This document shows positions 27,363-42,500 of a DNA stretch of 64,000 bases, one piece after another. A program made the translations under genes and the position numbers. Where the stretch lies: the NCBI GenBank assembly GCA_034766995.1, contig CM068315.1, positions 21,867,844 to 21,931,843 on the forward strand. Direction: 5' to 3'. The stretch comes from Acanthacorydalis orientalis (taxonomy: Eukaryota; Arthropoda; Insecta; Megaloptera; Corydalidae). The notes beneath the pieces are model-generated. The model saw only the letters and a program-made list of their open reading frames with translations. It was not told the origin of the DNA and searched no databases. How positions within the stretch are numbered: the first letter of the stretch is position 1; each line of letters opens with the position of its first letter.

Positions 27363-28934
27363 TCTGGTAGTTGAAAATCACGTTTATTTGAAAAATATCG
27401 CTATTTGAAGCGACAAAAAAGCGATTTTAGTGATAATTTCACAAAATATCCCGATAATGTAGACATATTTCGTGTTATTTCGATAAAAGTAACTTAGTTC
27501 TATATAATAATATCAAAATCTTTCGGCAAATCTTGAGTCTGGTAGTTGAAAATCACGATTATATGGAAAATATCACTATTTTAAGCGACAAAAACGAGAT
27601 TTTAGTGATAATTTCACAAAATATTCCAATAATGTACACATATTTCGTGTTATTTCGATAAAAGTAACTTAGTTCTATATAATAGTAGCAAAATCTTTCG
27701 GCAAATCTTGAGTCTGGTAGTTGAAAATCACGTTTATATGAAAAATATTGCTATTTGAAGCGACAAAAACGCGATTTTAGTGATAATTTCACAAAATATC
27801 ACGATAATGTACACATATTTCGTGTTATTTCGATAAAAGTAACTTAGTTCTATATAATAATAGCAAAATCTTTCGGCAAATCTTGAGTCTGGTAGTTGAA
27901 AATCACGTTTATATGAAAAATATCGCTATTTGAAGCGACAAAAAAGAGATTTTAGTGATAATTTCACAAAATATCCCGATAATGTAGACATATTTCATGT
28001 TATTTCGATAAAAGCAACTTATTTCTATATATTATTAGCAAAATTTTTCGGCAAATCTCGATTCTGGTAGTTGAAAATCACGTTTATATGAAAAATATTG
28101 CTATTTGAAGCGACAAAAACGCGATTTTAGTGATAATTTCACAAAATATCCTTATAATGTACTCATATTTCGTGTTATTTCGATAAAAGTAACTTAGTTC
28201 TATATAATAATAGCGAAATCTTTCGGCAAATCTTGAGTCTGGTAGTTGAAAATCACGTTTATATGAAAAATATCACTATTTGAAGCGACAAAACGCGATT
28301 TTAGTGATAATTTCACAAATTATCCCCATAATGTACACATATTTCGTGTTATTTCGATAAAAGTAACTTACTTCTATATAATAGTAGCAAAATCTATCGG
28401 CAAATCTTGAGTCTGGTAGTTGAAAATCACGTTTATATGAAAAATATTGCTATTTGAAGCGACAAAACGTGATTTTAGTGATAATTTCACAAAATATCCT
28501 TATAATGTACTCATATTTCGTGTTATTTCGATAAAAGTAACTTAGTTCTATATAATAATAGCGAAATCTTTCGGCAAATCTTGAGTCTGGTAGTTGAAAA
28601 TCACGTTTATATGGAAAATATCACTATTTGAAGCGACAAAACGCGATTTTAGTGATAATTTCACAAAATATCCCCATAATGTACACATATTTCGTGTTAT
28701 TTCGATAAAAGTAACTTACTTCTATATAATAGTAGCAAAATCTATCGGCAAATCTTGAGTCTGGTAGTTGAAAATCACGTTTATATGAAAAATATTGCTA
28801 TTTGAAGCGACAAAAACGCGATTTTAGTGATAATTTCACAAAATATCCCGATAATGTACTCATATTTCATGTTATTTCGATAAAACTAACTTAGTTCTAT
28901 ATAATAGTAGCAAAATCTTTCGGCAAATCTTGAA
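27363..28934. repeat. Nine-monomer tandem unit, copy 2 (1,572 bp)
   Basis: Direct copy of 25791-27362. The join is visible: CTTGAA at 27362 and again at 28934 against CTTGAG at 25790, so both units end at monomer position about 97-98, as expected from unequal exchange within register. Confidence 0.85.
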
Positions 28935-30433
28935 TCTGGTAGTTGAAAATCACGTTTATATGAAAAATATTGCTATTTGAAGCGACAAAAACGCGATTTT
29001 AGTGATAATTTCACAAAATATTCCAATAATGTACACATATTTCGTGTTATTTCGATAAAAGTAACTTAGTTCTATATAATAATATCAAAATCTTTCGGCA
29101 AATCTTGAGTCTGGTAGTTGAAAATCACGTTTATATGGAAAATATCACTATTTTAAGCGACAAAAACGCGATTTTAGTGATAATTTCACAAAATATCCCG
29201 ATAATGTAGACATATTTCATGTTATTTCGATAAAAGTAACTTACTTCTATATAATAGTAGCAAAATCTTTCGGCAAATCTTGAGTCTGGTAGTTGAAAAT
29301 CACGTTTATATGAAAAATATTGCTATTTGAAGCGACAAAAACGCGATTTTAGTGATAATTTCACAAAATATCCCCATAATGTACACATATTTCATGTTAT
29401 TTCGATAAAACTAACTTAGTTCTATATAATAGTAGCAAAATCTTTCGGCAAATCTTGAATCTGGTAGTTGAAAATCACGTTTATATGAAAAATATTGCTA
29501 TTTGAAGCGACAAAACGTGATTTTAGTGATAATTTCACAAAATATCCTTATAATGTACTCATATTTCGTGTTATTTCGATAAAAGTAACTTAGTTCTATA
29601 TAATAATAGCGAAATCTTTCGGCAAATCTTGAGTCTGGTAGTTGAAAATCACGTTTATATGGAAAATATCACTATTTGAAGCGACAAAACGCGATTTTTG
29701 TGATAATTTCACAAAATATCCCCATAATGTACACATATTTCGTGTTATTTCGTTAAAAGTAACTTAGTTCTATATAATAATAGCAAAATCTTTCGGCAAA
29801 TCTTGAGTCTGGTAGTTGAAAATCACGTTTATATGAAAAATATCGCTATTTGAAGCGACAAAAAAGCGATTTTAGTGATAATTTCACAAAATATCCCGAT
29901 AATGTAGACATATTTCATGTTATTTCGATAAAACTAACTTAGTTCTATATAATAGTAGATAAATCTTTCGGCAAATCTTGAGTCTGGTAGTTGAAAATCA
30001 CGTTTATATGAAAAATATCGCTATTTGAAGCGACAAAAAAGCGATTTTAGTGATAATTTCACAAAATATCCCGATAATGTAGACATATTTCATGTTATTT
30101 CGATAAAAGCAACTTATTTCTATATATTATTAGCAAAATTTTTCGGCAAATCTCGATTCTGGTAGTTGAAAATCACGTTTATATGAAAAATATTGCTATT
30201 TGAAGCGACAAAAACGCGATTTTAGTGATAATTTCACAAAATATCACGATAATGTACACATATTTCGTGTTATTTCGATAAAAGTAACTTACTTCTATAT
30301 AATAATATCAAAATCTTTCGGCAAATCTTGAGTCTGGTAGTTGAAAATCACGTTTATATGAAAAATATCGCTATTTGAAGCGACAAAAAAGCGATTTTAG
30401 TGATAATTTCACAAAATATCCCGATAATGTAGA

Positions 30434-31532
30434 CATATTTCGTGTTATTTCGATAAAAGTAACTTAGTTCTATATAATAATATCAAAATCTTTCGGCAAA
30501 TCTTGAGTCTGGTAGTTGAAAATCACGTTTATATGGAAAATATCACTATTTTAAGCGACAAAAACGCGATTTTAGTGATAATTTCACAAAATATTCCAAT
30601 AATGTACACATATTTCGTGTTATTTCGATAAAAGTAACTTAGTTCTATATAATAGTAGCAAAATCTTTCGGCAAATCTTGAGTCTGGTAGTTGAAAATCA
30701 CGTTTATATGAAAAATATTGCTATTTGAAGCGACAAAAACGCGATTTTAGTGATAATTTCACAAAATATCACGATAATGTACACATATTTCGTGTTATTT
30801 CGATAAAAGTAACTTAGTTCTATATAATAATAGCAAAATCTTTCGGCAAATCTTGAGTCTGGTAGTTGAAAATCACGTTTATATGAAAAATATCGCTATT
30901 TGAAGCGACAAAAAAGCGATTTTAGTGATAATTTCACAAAATATCCCGATAATGTAGACATATTTCGTGTTATTTCGATAAAAGTAACTTACTTCTATAT
31001 AATAGTAGCAAAATCTTTCGGTAAATCTTGAGTCTGGTAGTTGAAAATCACGTTTATATGAAAAATATTGCTATTTGAAGCGACAAAAACGGGATTTTAG
31101 TGATAATTTCACAAAATATCACGATAATGTACACATATTTCGTGTTATTTCGTTAAAAGTAACTTAGTTCTATATAATAACAACAAAATCTTTCGGCAAA
31201 TCTTGAGTCTGGTAGTTGAAAATCACGTTTATACGGAAAATATCACTATTTTAAGCGACAAAAACGCGATTTTAGTGATAATTTCACAAAATATCTCAAA
31301 ATGTACACATATTTCGTGTTATTTCGATAAAACTAACTTACTTCTATATAATAGTAGCAAAATCTTTCGGCAAATCTTGAGTCTGGTAGTTGAAAATCAC
31401 GTTTATATGAAAAATAATGCTATTTGAAGCGACAAAACGTGATTTTAGTGATAATTTCACAAAATATCCTTATAATGTACTCATATTTCGTGTTATTTCG
31501 ATAAAAGTAACTTAGTTCTATATAATAATAGC
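30434..31532. repeat. 1.10-kb block, second copy
   Basis: Second copy of 16108-17206. It lies upstream of the second 5.69-kb block, as the first copy lies upstream of the first, but the spacer here is 375 bp instead of 550 bp: one monomer fewer. Confidence 0.85.
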
Positions 31533-31907
31533 AAAATCTTTCGGCAAATCTTGAGTCTGGTAGTTGAAAATCACGTTTATATGAAAAATATCGCTATTTG
31601 AAGCGACAAAAAAGCGATTTTAGTGATAATTTCACAAAATATCCCGATAATGTAGACATATTTCATGTTATTTCGATAAAAGTAACTTATTTCTATATAT
31701 TATTAGCAAAATTTTTCGGCAAATCTCGATTCTGGTAGTTGAAAATCACGTTTATATGAAAAATATTGCTATTTGAAGCGACAAAAACGCGATTTTAGTG
31801 ATAATTTCACAAAATATCCCAAAATGTACACATATTTCGTGTTATTTCGATAAAACTAACTTACTTCTATATAATAGTAGCAAAATCTTTCGGCAAATCT
31901 TGAGTCT

Positions 31908-34900
31908 GGTAGTTGAAAATCACGTTTATATGAAAAATATTGCTATTTGAAGCGACAAAAACGCGATTTTAGTGATAATTTCACAAAATATCCCAAAATG
32001 TACACATATTTCGTGTTATTTCGATAAAACTAACTTACTTCTATATAATAGTAGCAAAATCTTTCGGCAAATCTTGTGTCTGGTAGTTGAAAATCACGTT
32101 TATATGAAAAATATTGCTATTTGAAGCGACAAAAACGCGATTTTAGTGATAATTTCACAAAATATCACGATAATGTACACATATTTCGTGTTATTTCGAT
32201 AAAAGTAACTTACTTCTATATAATAGTAGCAAAATCTTTCGGTAAATCTTGAGTCTGGTAGTTGAAAATCACGTTTATATGAAAAATATTGCTATTTGAA
32301 GCGACAAAAACGCGATTTTAGTGATAATTTCACAAAATATCACGATAATGTACACATATTTCGTGTTATTTCGATAAAAGTAACTTAGTTCTATATAATA
32401 ATATCAAAATCTTTCGGTAAATCTTGAGTCTGGTAGTTCAAAATCACGTTTATATGAAAAATATTGCTATTTGAAGCGACAAAAACGCGATTTTAGTGAT
32501 AATTTCACAAAATATCACGATAATGTACACATATTTCGTGTTATTTCGTTAAAAGTAACTTAGTTCTATATAATAATAGCGAAATCTTTCGGCAAATCTT
32601 GAGTCTGGTAGTTGAAAATCACGTTTATATGGAAAATATCACTATTTGAAGCGACAAAACGCGATTTTAGTGATAATTTCACAAAATATCCCCATAATGT
32701 ACACATATTTCGTGTTATTTCGTTAAAAGTAACTTAGTTCTATATAATAATAGCAAAATCTTTCGGCAAATCTTGAGTCTGGTAGTTGAAAATCACGTTT
32801 ATATGAAAAATATCGCTATTTGAAGCGACAAAAAAGCGATTTTAGTGATAATTTCACAAAATATCCCGATAATGTAGACATATTTCATGTTATTTCGATA
32901 AAACTAACTTAGTTCTATATAATAGTAGATAAATCTTTCGGCAAATCTTGAGTCTGGTAGTTGAAAATCACGTTTATATGAAAAATATCGCTATTTGAAG
33001 CGACAAAAAAGCGATTTTAGTGATAATTTCACAAAATATCCCGATAATGTAGACATATTTCATGTTATTTCGATAAAACTAACTTAGTTCTATATAATAG
33101 TAGATAAATCTTTCGGCAAATCTTGAGTCTGGTAGTTGAAAATCACGTTTATATGAAAAATATCGCTATTTGAAGCGACAAAAACGCGATTTTAGTGATA
33201 ATTTCACAAAATATCCCGATAATGTACACATATTTCGTGTTATTTAAATAAAACTAACTTAGTTCTATATAATAGTAGAAAAATCTTTCGGCAAATCTTG
33301 AGTCTGGTAGTTGAAAATCACGTTTATATGAAAAATATCGCTATTTGAAGCGACAAAAAAGCGATTTTATTGATAATTTCACAAAATATCCCGATAATGT
33401 AGACATATTTCATGTTATTTCGATAAAAGTAACTTATTTCTATATAGTATTAGCAAAATTTTTCGGCAAATCTCGATTCTGGTAGTTGAAAATCACGTTT
33501 ATATGAAAAATATTGCTATTTCAAGCGACAAAAACGCGATTTTAGTGATAATTTCACAAAATATCACGATAATGTACACATATTTCGTGTTATTTCGATA
33601 AAAGTAACTTACTTCTATATAATAATATCAAAATCTTTCGGTAAATCTTGAGTCTGGTAGTTCAAAATCACGTTTATATGAAAAATATTGCTATTTGAAG
33701 CGACAAAAACGCGATTTTAGTGATAATTTCACAAAATATCACGATAATGTAGCCATATTTCGTGTTATTTCGATAAAAGTAACTTAGTTCTATATAATAA
33801 TAGCAAAATCTTTCGGCAAATCTTGAGTCTGGTAGTTGAAAATCACGTTTATATGAAAAATATCGCTATTTGAAGCGACAAAAAAGCGATTTTAGTGATA
33901 ATTTCACAAAATATCCCGATAATGAAGACATATTTCGTGTTATTTCGATAAAAGTAACTTAGTTCTATATAATAATATCAAAATCTTTCGGCAAATCTTG
34001 AGTCTGGTAGTTGAAAATCACGTTTATATGGAAAATATCACTATTTTAAGCGACAAAAACGCGATTTTAGTGATAATTTCACAAAATATTCCAATAATGT
34101 ACACATATTTCGTGTTATTTCGATAAAAGTAACTTAGTTCTATATAATAGTAGCAAAATCTTTCGGCAAATCTTGAGTCTGGTAGTTGAAAATCACGTTT
34201 ATATGAAAAATATTGCTATTTGAAGCGACAAAAACGCGATTTTAGTGATAATTTCACAAAATATCACGTTAATGTACACATATTTCGTGTTATTTCGATA
34301 AAAGTAACTTAGTTCTATATAATAATAGCAAAATCTTTCGGCAAATCTTGAGTCTGGTAGTTGAAAATCACGTTTATATGAAAAATATCGCTATTTGAAG
34401 CGACAAAAAAGCGATTTTAGTGATAATTTCACAAAATATCCCGATAATGTAGACATATTTCATGTTATTTCGATAAAAGCAACTTATTTCTATATATTAT
34501 TAGCAAAATTTTTCGGCAAATCTCGATTCTGGTAGTTGAAAATCACGTTTATATGAAAAATATTGCTATTTGAAGCGACAAAAACGCGATTTTAGTGATA
34601 ATTTCACAAAATATCCTTATAATGTACTCATATTTCGTGTTATTTCGATAAAAGTAACTTAGTTCTATATAATAATAGCGAAATCTTTCGGCAAATCTTG
34701 AGTCTGGTAGTTGAAAATCACGTTTATATGGAAAATATCACACTTTGAAGCGACAAAACGCGATTTTAGTGATAATTTCACAAAATATCCCCATAATGTA
34801 CACATATTTCGTGTTATTTCGATAAAAGTAACTTACTTCTATATAATAGTAGCAAAATCTATCGGCAAATCTTGAGTCTGGTAGTTGAAAATCACGTTTA

Positions 34901-37592
34901 TATGAAAAATATTGCTATTTGAAGCGACAAAAACGCGATTTTAGTGATAATTTCACAAAATATCCCGATAATGTAGACATATTTCGTGTTATTTCGATAA
35001 AAGTAACTTAGTTCTATATAATAATATCAAAATCTTTCGGCAAATCTTGAGTCTGGTAGTTGAAAATCACGTTTATATGAAAAATATTGCTATTTGAAGC
35101 GACAAAAACGCGATTTTTGTGATAATTTCACAAAATATCACGATAATGTACACATATTTCGTGTTATTTCGATAAAAGTAACTTAGTTCTATATAATAAT
35201 AGCAAAATCTTTCGGCAAATCTTGAGTCTGGTAGTTGAAAATCACGTTTATATGAAAAATATCGCTATTTGAAGCGACAAAAAAGCGATTTTAGTGATAA
35301 TTTCACAAAATATCCCGATAATGTAGACATATTTCATGTTATTTCGATAAAAGTAACTTATTTCTATATATTATTAGCAAAATTTTTCGGCAAATCTCGA
35401 TTCTGGTAGTTGAAAATCACGTTTATATGAAAAATATTGCTATTTGAAGCGACAAAAACGCGATTTTAGTGATAATTTCACAAAATATCCCAAAATGTAC
35501 ACATATTTCGTGTTATTTCGATAAAACTAACTTACTTCTATATAATAGTAGCAAAATCTTTCGGCAAATCTTGAGTCTGGTAGTTGAAAATCACGTTTAT
35601 ATGAAAAATATTGCTATTTGAAGCGACAAAAACGCGATTTTAGTGATAATTTCACAAAATATCACGATAATGTACACATATTTCGTGTTATTTCGATAAA
35701 AGTAACTTACTTCTATATAATAGTAGCAAAATCTTTCGGTAAATCTTGAGTCTGGTAGTTGAAAATCACGTTTATATGAAAAATATTGCTATTTGAAGCG
35801 ACAAAAACGCGATTTTAGTGATAATTTCACAAAATATCCCGATAATGTAGACATATTTCGTGTTATTTCGATAAAAGTAACTTAGTTCTATATAATAATA
35901 TCAAAATCTTTCGGCAAATCTTGAGTCTGGTAGTTGAAAATCACGTTTATATGAAAAATATCGCTATTTGAAGCGACAAAAAAGCGATTTTAGTGATAAT
36001 TTCACAAAATATCCCGATAATGTAGACATATTTCGTGTTATTTCGATAAAAGTAACTTAGTTCTATATAATAATATCAAAATCTTTCGGCAAATCTTGAG
36101 TCTGGTAGTTGAAAATCACGTTTATATGGAAAATATCACTATTTTAAGCGACAAAAACGCGATTTTAGTGATAATTTCACAAAATATCCCAAAATGTACA
36201 CATATTTCGTGTTATTTCGATAAAACTAACTTACTTCTATATAATAGTAGCAAAATCTTTCGGCAAATCTTGAGTCTGGTAGTTGAAAATCACGTTTATA
36301 TGAAAAATAATGCTATTTGAAGCGACAAAACGTGATTTTAGTGATAATTTCACAAAATATCCTTATAATGTACTCATATTTCGTGTTATTTCGATAAAAG
36401 TAACTTAGTTCTATATAATAATAGCGAAATCTTTCGGCAAATCTTGAGTCTGGTAGTTGAAAATCACGTTTATATGGAAAATATCACTATTTGAAGCAAC
36501 AAAACGCGATTTTAGTGATAATTTCACAAAATATCCCGATAATGTAGACATATTTCATGTTATTTCGATAAAACTAACTTAGTTCTATATAATAGTAGAT
36601 AAATCTTTCGGCAAATCTTGAGTCTGGTAGTTGAAAATCACGTTTATATGGAAAATATCACTATTTGAAGCGACAAAACGCGATTTTAGTGATAATTTCA
36701 CAAAATATCCCCATAATGTACACATATTTCGTGTTATTTCGATAAAAGTAACTTACTTCTATATAATAGTAGCAAAATCTATCGGCAAATCTTGAGTCTG
36801 GTAGTTGAAAATCACGTTTATATGAAAAATATTGCTATTTGAAGCGACAAAAACGCGATTTTAGTGATAATTTCACAAAATATCCCAATAATGTAGACAT
36901 ATTTCATGTTATTTCGATAAAACTAACTTAGTTCTATATAATAGTAGCAAAATCTTTCGGCAAATCTTGAATCTGGTAGTTGAAAATCACGTTTATATGA
37001 AAAATATTGCTATTTGAAGCGACAAAAACGCGATTTTAGTGATAATTTCACAAAATATTCCAATAATGTACACATATTTCGTGTTATTTCGTTAAAAGTA
37101 ACTTAGTTCTATATAATAATAGCGAAATCTTTCGGCAAATCTTGAGTCTGGTAGTTGAAAATCACGTTTATATGGAAAATATCACTATTTGAAGCGACAA
37201 AAAAGCGATTTTAGTGATAATTTCACAAAATATCCCGATAATGTAGACATATTTCATGTTATTTCGATAAAACTAACTTAGTTCTATATAATAGTAGATA
37301 AATCTTTCGGCAAATCTTGAGTCTGGTAGTTGAAAATCACGTTTATATGAAAAATATCGCTATTTGAAGCGACAAAAACGCGATTTTAGTGATAATTTCA
37401 CAAAATATCCCGATAATGTACACATATTTCGTGTTATTTAAATAAAACTAACTTAGTTCTATATAATAGTAGAAAAATCTTTCGGCAAATCTTGAGTCTG
37501 GTAGTTGAAAATCACGTTTATATGAAAAATATCGCTATTTGAAGCGACAAAAAAGCGATTTTAGTGATAATTTCACAAAATATCCCGATAAT
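31908..37592. repeat. 5.69-kb block, second copy
   Basis: Second copy of 17757-23442. Left limit: TTGTGTCTGG versus TTGAGTCTGG. Right limit: loss of one T in ATGAGACAT, just before the copies go to different following monomers. The start of the later 3,318-bp unit (36252) lies inside this copy, so that duplication happened on top of this one or shares its source. Confidence 0.9.
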
Positions 37593-39569
37593 GAGACATA
37601 TTTCATGTTATTTCGATAAAAGTAACTTATTTCTATATAGTATTAGCAAAATTTTTCGGCAAATCTCGATTCTGGTAGTTGAAAATCACGTTTATATGAA
37701 AAATATTGCTATTTCAAGCGACAAAAACGCGATTCTAGTGATAATTTCACAAAATATCACGATAATGTACACATATTTCGTGTTATTTCGATAAAAGTAA
37801 CTTAGTTCTATATAATAATAGCAAAATCTTTCGGCAAATCTTGAGTCTGGTAGTTGAAAATCACGTTTATATGAAAAATATCGCTATTTGAAGCGACAAA
37901 AAAGAGATTTTAGTGATAATTTCACAAAATATCCCGATAATGTAGACATATTTCATGTTATTTCGATAAAAGCAACTTATTTCTATATATTATTAGCAAA
38001 ATTTTTCGGCAAATCTCGATTCTGGTAGTTGAAAATCACGTTTATATGAAAAATATTGCTATTTGAAGCGACAAAAACGCGATTTTAGTGATAATTTCAC
38101 AAAATATCCTTATAATGTACTCATATTTCGTGTTATTTCGATAAAAGTAACTTAGTTCTATATAATAATAGCGAAATCTTTCGGCAAATCTTGAGTCTGG
38201 TAGTTGAAAATCACGTTTATATGGAAAATATCACTATTTGAAGCGACAAAACGCGATTTTAGTGATAATTTCACAAATTATCCCCATAATGTACACATAT
38301 TTCGTGTTATTTCGATAAAAGTAACTTACTTCTATATAATAGTAGCAAAATCTATCGGCAAATCTTGAGTCTGGTAGTTGAAAATCACGTTTATATGAAA
38401 AATATTGCTATTTGAAGCGACAAAACGTGATTTTAGTGATAATTTCACAAAATATCCTTATAATGTACTCATATTTCGTGTTATTTCGATAAAAGTAACT
38501 TAGTTCTATATAATAATAGCGAAATCTTTCGGCAAATCTTGAGTCTGGTAGTTGAAAATCACGTTTATATGGAAAATATCACTATTTGAAGCGACAAAAC
38601 GCGATTTTAGTGATAATTTCACAAAATATCCCCATAATGTACACATATTTCGTGTTATTTCGATAAAAGTAACTTACTTCTATATAATAGTAGCAAAATC
38701 TATCGGCAAATCTTGAGTCTGGTAGTTGAAAATCACGTTTATATGAAAAATATTGCTATTTGAAGCGACAAAAACGCGATTTTAGTGATAATTTCACAAA
38801 ATATCCCGATAATGTACTCATATTTCATGTTATTTCGATAAAACTAACTTAGTTCTATATAATAGTAGCAAAATCTTTCGGCAAATCTTGAATCTGGTAG
38901 TTGAAAATCACGTTTATATGAAAAATATCGCTATTTGAAGCGACAAAAAAGCGATTTTAGTGATAATTTCACAAAATATCCCGATAATGTAGACATATTT
39001 CGTGTTATTTCGATAAAAGTAACATAGTTCTATATAATAATATCAAAATCTTTCGGCAAATCTTGAGTCTGGTAGTTGAAAATCACGTTTATATGGAAAA
39101 TATCACTATTTTAAGCGACAAAAACGCGATTTTAGTGATAATTTCACAAAATATTCCAATAATGTACACATATTTCGTGTTATTTCGATAAAAGTAACTT
39201 AGTTCTATATAATAATATCAAAATCTTTCGGCAAATCTTGAGTCTGGTAGTTGAAAATCACGTTTATATGGAAAATATCACTATTTGAAGCGACAAAAAA
39301 GCGATTTTAGTGATAATTTCACAAAATATCCCGATAATGTAGACATATTTCATGTTATTTCGATAAAACTAACTTAGTTCTATATAATAGTAGATAAATC
39401 TTTCGGCAAATCTTGAGTCTGGTAGTTGAAAATCACGTTTATATGAAAAATATCGCTATTTGAAGCGACAAAAACGCGATTTTAGTGATAATTTCACAAA
39501 ATATCCCGATAATGTACACATATTTCGTGTTATTTAAATAAAACTAACTTAGTTCTATATAATAGTAGA
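36252..39569. repeat. Nineteen-monomer tandem unit, copy 1 (3,318 bp)
   Basis: Begins after the TAGCAAAATC/TAGAAAAATC difference (36251/39569) and runs directly into its copy. It shares with copy 2 the rare CCCAATAATGTAGAC, the one-base deletion ATGAGACAT (37592), TATATAGTATTAGC, CTATTTCAAGCG, GATTCTAGTG, GACAAAAAAGAGATT and ACAAATTATCC (38273/41591). Confidence 0.9.
37574..37747 (+). repeat. F-type monomer with one-base deletion (174 bp)
   Basis: ATGTAGACAT has become ATGAGACAT. The same change is in the monomers at about 40892, 42988 and 46482, all inside the duplicated blocks, so it is a good lineage marker. The lost base puts a longer chance reading frame in phase, which explains four recurrent 76-codon frames. 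Confidence 0.9.
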
Positions 39570-42500
39570 AAAATCTTTCGGCAAATCTTGAGTCTGGTAG
39601 TTGAAAATCACGTTTATATGAAAAATAATGCTATTTGAAGCGACAAAACGTGATTTTAGTGATAATTTCACAAAATATCCTTATAATGTACTCATATTTC
39701 GTGTTATTTCGATAAAAGTAACTTAGTTCTATATAATAATAGCGAAATCTTTCGGCAAATCTTGAGTCTGGTAGTTGAAAATCACGTTTATATGGAAAAT
39801 ATCACTATTTGAAGCGACAAAACGCGATTTTAGTGATAATTTCACAAAATATCCCGATAATGTAGACATATTTCATGTTATTTCGATAAAACTAACTTAG
39901 TTCTATATAATAGTAGATAAATCTTTCGGCAAATCTTGAGTCTGGTAGTTGAAAATCACGTTTATATGGAAAATATCACTATTTGAAGCGACAAAACGCG
40001 ATTTTAGTGATAATTTCACAAAATATCCCCATAATGTACACATATTTCGTGTTATTTCGATAAAAGTAACTTACTTCTATATAATAGTAGCAAAATCTAT
40101 CGGCAAATCTTGAGTCTGGTAGTTGAAAATCACGTTTATATGAAAAATATTGCTATTTGAAGCGACAAAAACGCGATTTTAGTGATAATTTCACAAAATA
40201 TCCCAATAATGTAGACATATTTCATGTTATTTCGATAAAACTAACTTAGTTCTATATAATAGTAGCAAAATCTTTCGGCAAATCTTGAATCTGGTAGTTG
40301 AAAATCACGTTTATATGAAAAATATTGCTATTTGAAGCGACAAAAACGCGATTTTAGTGATAATTTCACAAAATATTCCAATAATGTACACATATTTCGT
40401 GTTATTTCGTTAAAAGTAACTTAGTTCTATATAATAATAGCGAAATCTTTCGGCAAATCTTGAGTCTGGTAGTTGAAAATCACGTTTATATGGAAAATAT
40501 CACTATTTGAAGCGACAAAAAAGCGATTTTAGTGATAATTTCACAAAATATCCCGATAATGTAGACATATTTCATGTTATTTCGATAAAACTAACTTAGT
40601 TCTATATAATAGTAGATAAATCTTTCGGCAAATCTTGAGTCTGGTAGTTGAAAATCACGTTTATATGAAAAATATCGCTATTTGAAGCGACAAAAACGCG
40701 ATTTTAGTGATAATTTCACAAAATATCCCGATAATGTACACATATTTCGTGTTATTTAAATAAAACTAACTTAGTTCTATATAATAGTAGAAAAATCTTT
40801 CGGCAAATCTTGAGTCTGGTAGTTGAAAATCACGTTTATATGAAAAATATCGCTATTTGAAGCGACAAAAAAGCGATTTTAGTGATAATTTCACAAAATA
40901 TCCCGATAATGAGACATATTTCATGTTATTTCGATAAAAGTAACTTATTTCTATATAGTATTAGCAAAATTTTTCGGCAAATCTCGATTCTGGTAGTTGA
41001 AAATCACGTTTATATGAAAAATATTGCTATTTCAAGCGACAAAAACGCGATTCTAGTGATAATTTCACAAAATATCACGATAATGTACACATATTTCGTG
41101 TTATTTCGATAAAAGTAACTTAGTTCTATATAATAATAGCAAAATCTTTCGGCAAATCTTGAGTCTGGTAGTTGAAAATCACGTTTATATGAAAAATATC
41201 GCTATTTGAAGCGACAAAAAAGAGATTTTAGTGATAATTTCACAAAATATCCCGATAATGTAGACATATTTCATGTTATTTCGATAAAAGCAACTTATTT
41301 CTATATATTATTAGCAAAATTTTTCGGCAAATCTCGATTCTGGTAGTTGAAAATCACGTTTATATGAAAAATATTGCTATTTGAAGCGACAAAAACGCGA
41401 TTTTAGTGATAATTTCACAAAATATCCTTATAATGTACTCATATTTCGTGTTATTTCGATAAAAGTAACTTAGTTCTATATAATAATAGCGAAATCTTTC
41501 GGCAAATCTTGAGTCTGGTAGTTGAAAATCACGTTTATATGGAAAATATCACTATTTGAAGCGACAAAACGCGATTTTAGTGATAATTTCACAAATTATC
41601 CCCATAATGTACACATATTTCGTGTTATTTCGATAAAAGTAACTTACTTCTATATAATAGTAGCAAAATCTATCGGCAAATCTTGAGTCTGGTAGTTGAA
41701 AATCACGTTTATATGAAAAATATTGCTATTTGAAGCGACAAAACGTGATTTTAGTGATAATTTCACAAAATATCCTTATAATGTACTCATATTTCGTGTT
41801 ATTTCGATAAAAGTAACTTAGTTCTATATAATAATAGCGAAATCTTTCGGCAAATCTTGAGTCTGGTAGTTGAAAATCACGTTTATATGGAAAATATCAC
41901 TATTTGAAGCGACAAAACGCGATTTTAGTGATAATTTCACAAAATATCCCCATAATGTACACATATTTCGTGTTATTTCGATAAAAGTAACTTACTTCTA
42001 TATAATAGTAGCAAAATCTATCGGCAAATCTTGAGTCTGGTAGTTGAAAATCACGTTTATATGAAAAATATTGCTATTTGAAGCGACAAAAACGCGATTT
42101 TAGTGATAATTTCACAAAATATCCCGATAATGTACTCATATTTCATGTTATTTCGATAAAAGTAACTTAGTTCTATATAATAGTAGCAAAATCTTTCGGC
42201 AAATCTTGAATCTGGTAGTTGAAAATCACGTTTATATGAAAAATATCGCTATTTGAAGCGACAAAAAAGCGATTTTAGTGATAATTTCACAAAATATCCC
42301 GATAATGTAGACATATTTCGTGTTATTTCGATAAAAGTAACTTAGTTCTATATAATAATATCAAAATCTTTCGGCAAATCTTGAGTCTGGTAGTTGAAAA
42401 TCACGTTTATATGGAAAATATCACTATTTTAAGCGACAAAAACGCGATTTTAGTGATAATTTCACAAAATATTCCAATAATGTACACATATTTCGTGTTA

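Noticed and set aside
37564..37794. Open frame of 76 codons, repeated at 40882, 42978 and 46472
   Set aside because: Created by the one-base deletion ATGAGACAT in an F-type monomer and copied with the 19- and 12-monomer blocks. The four copies match because the DNA is duplicated.
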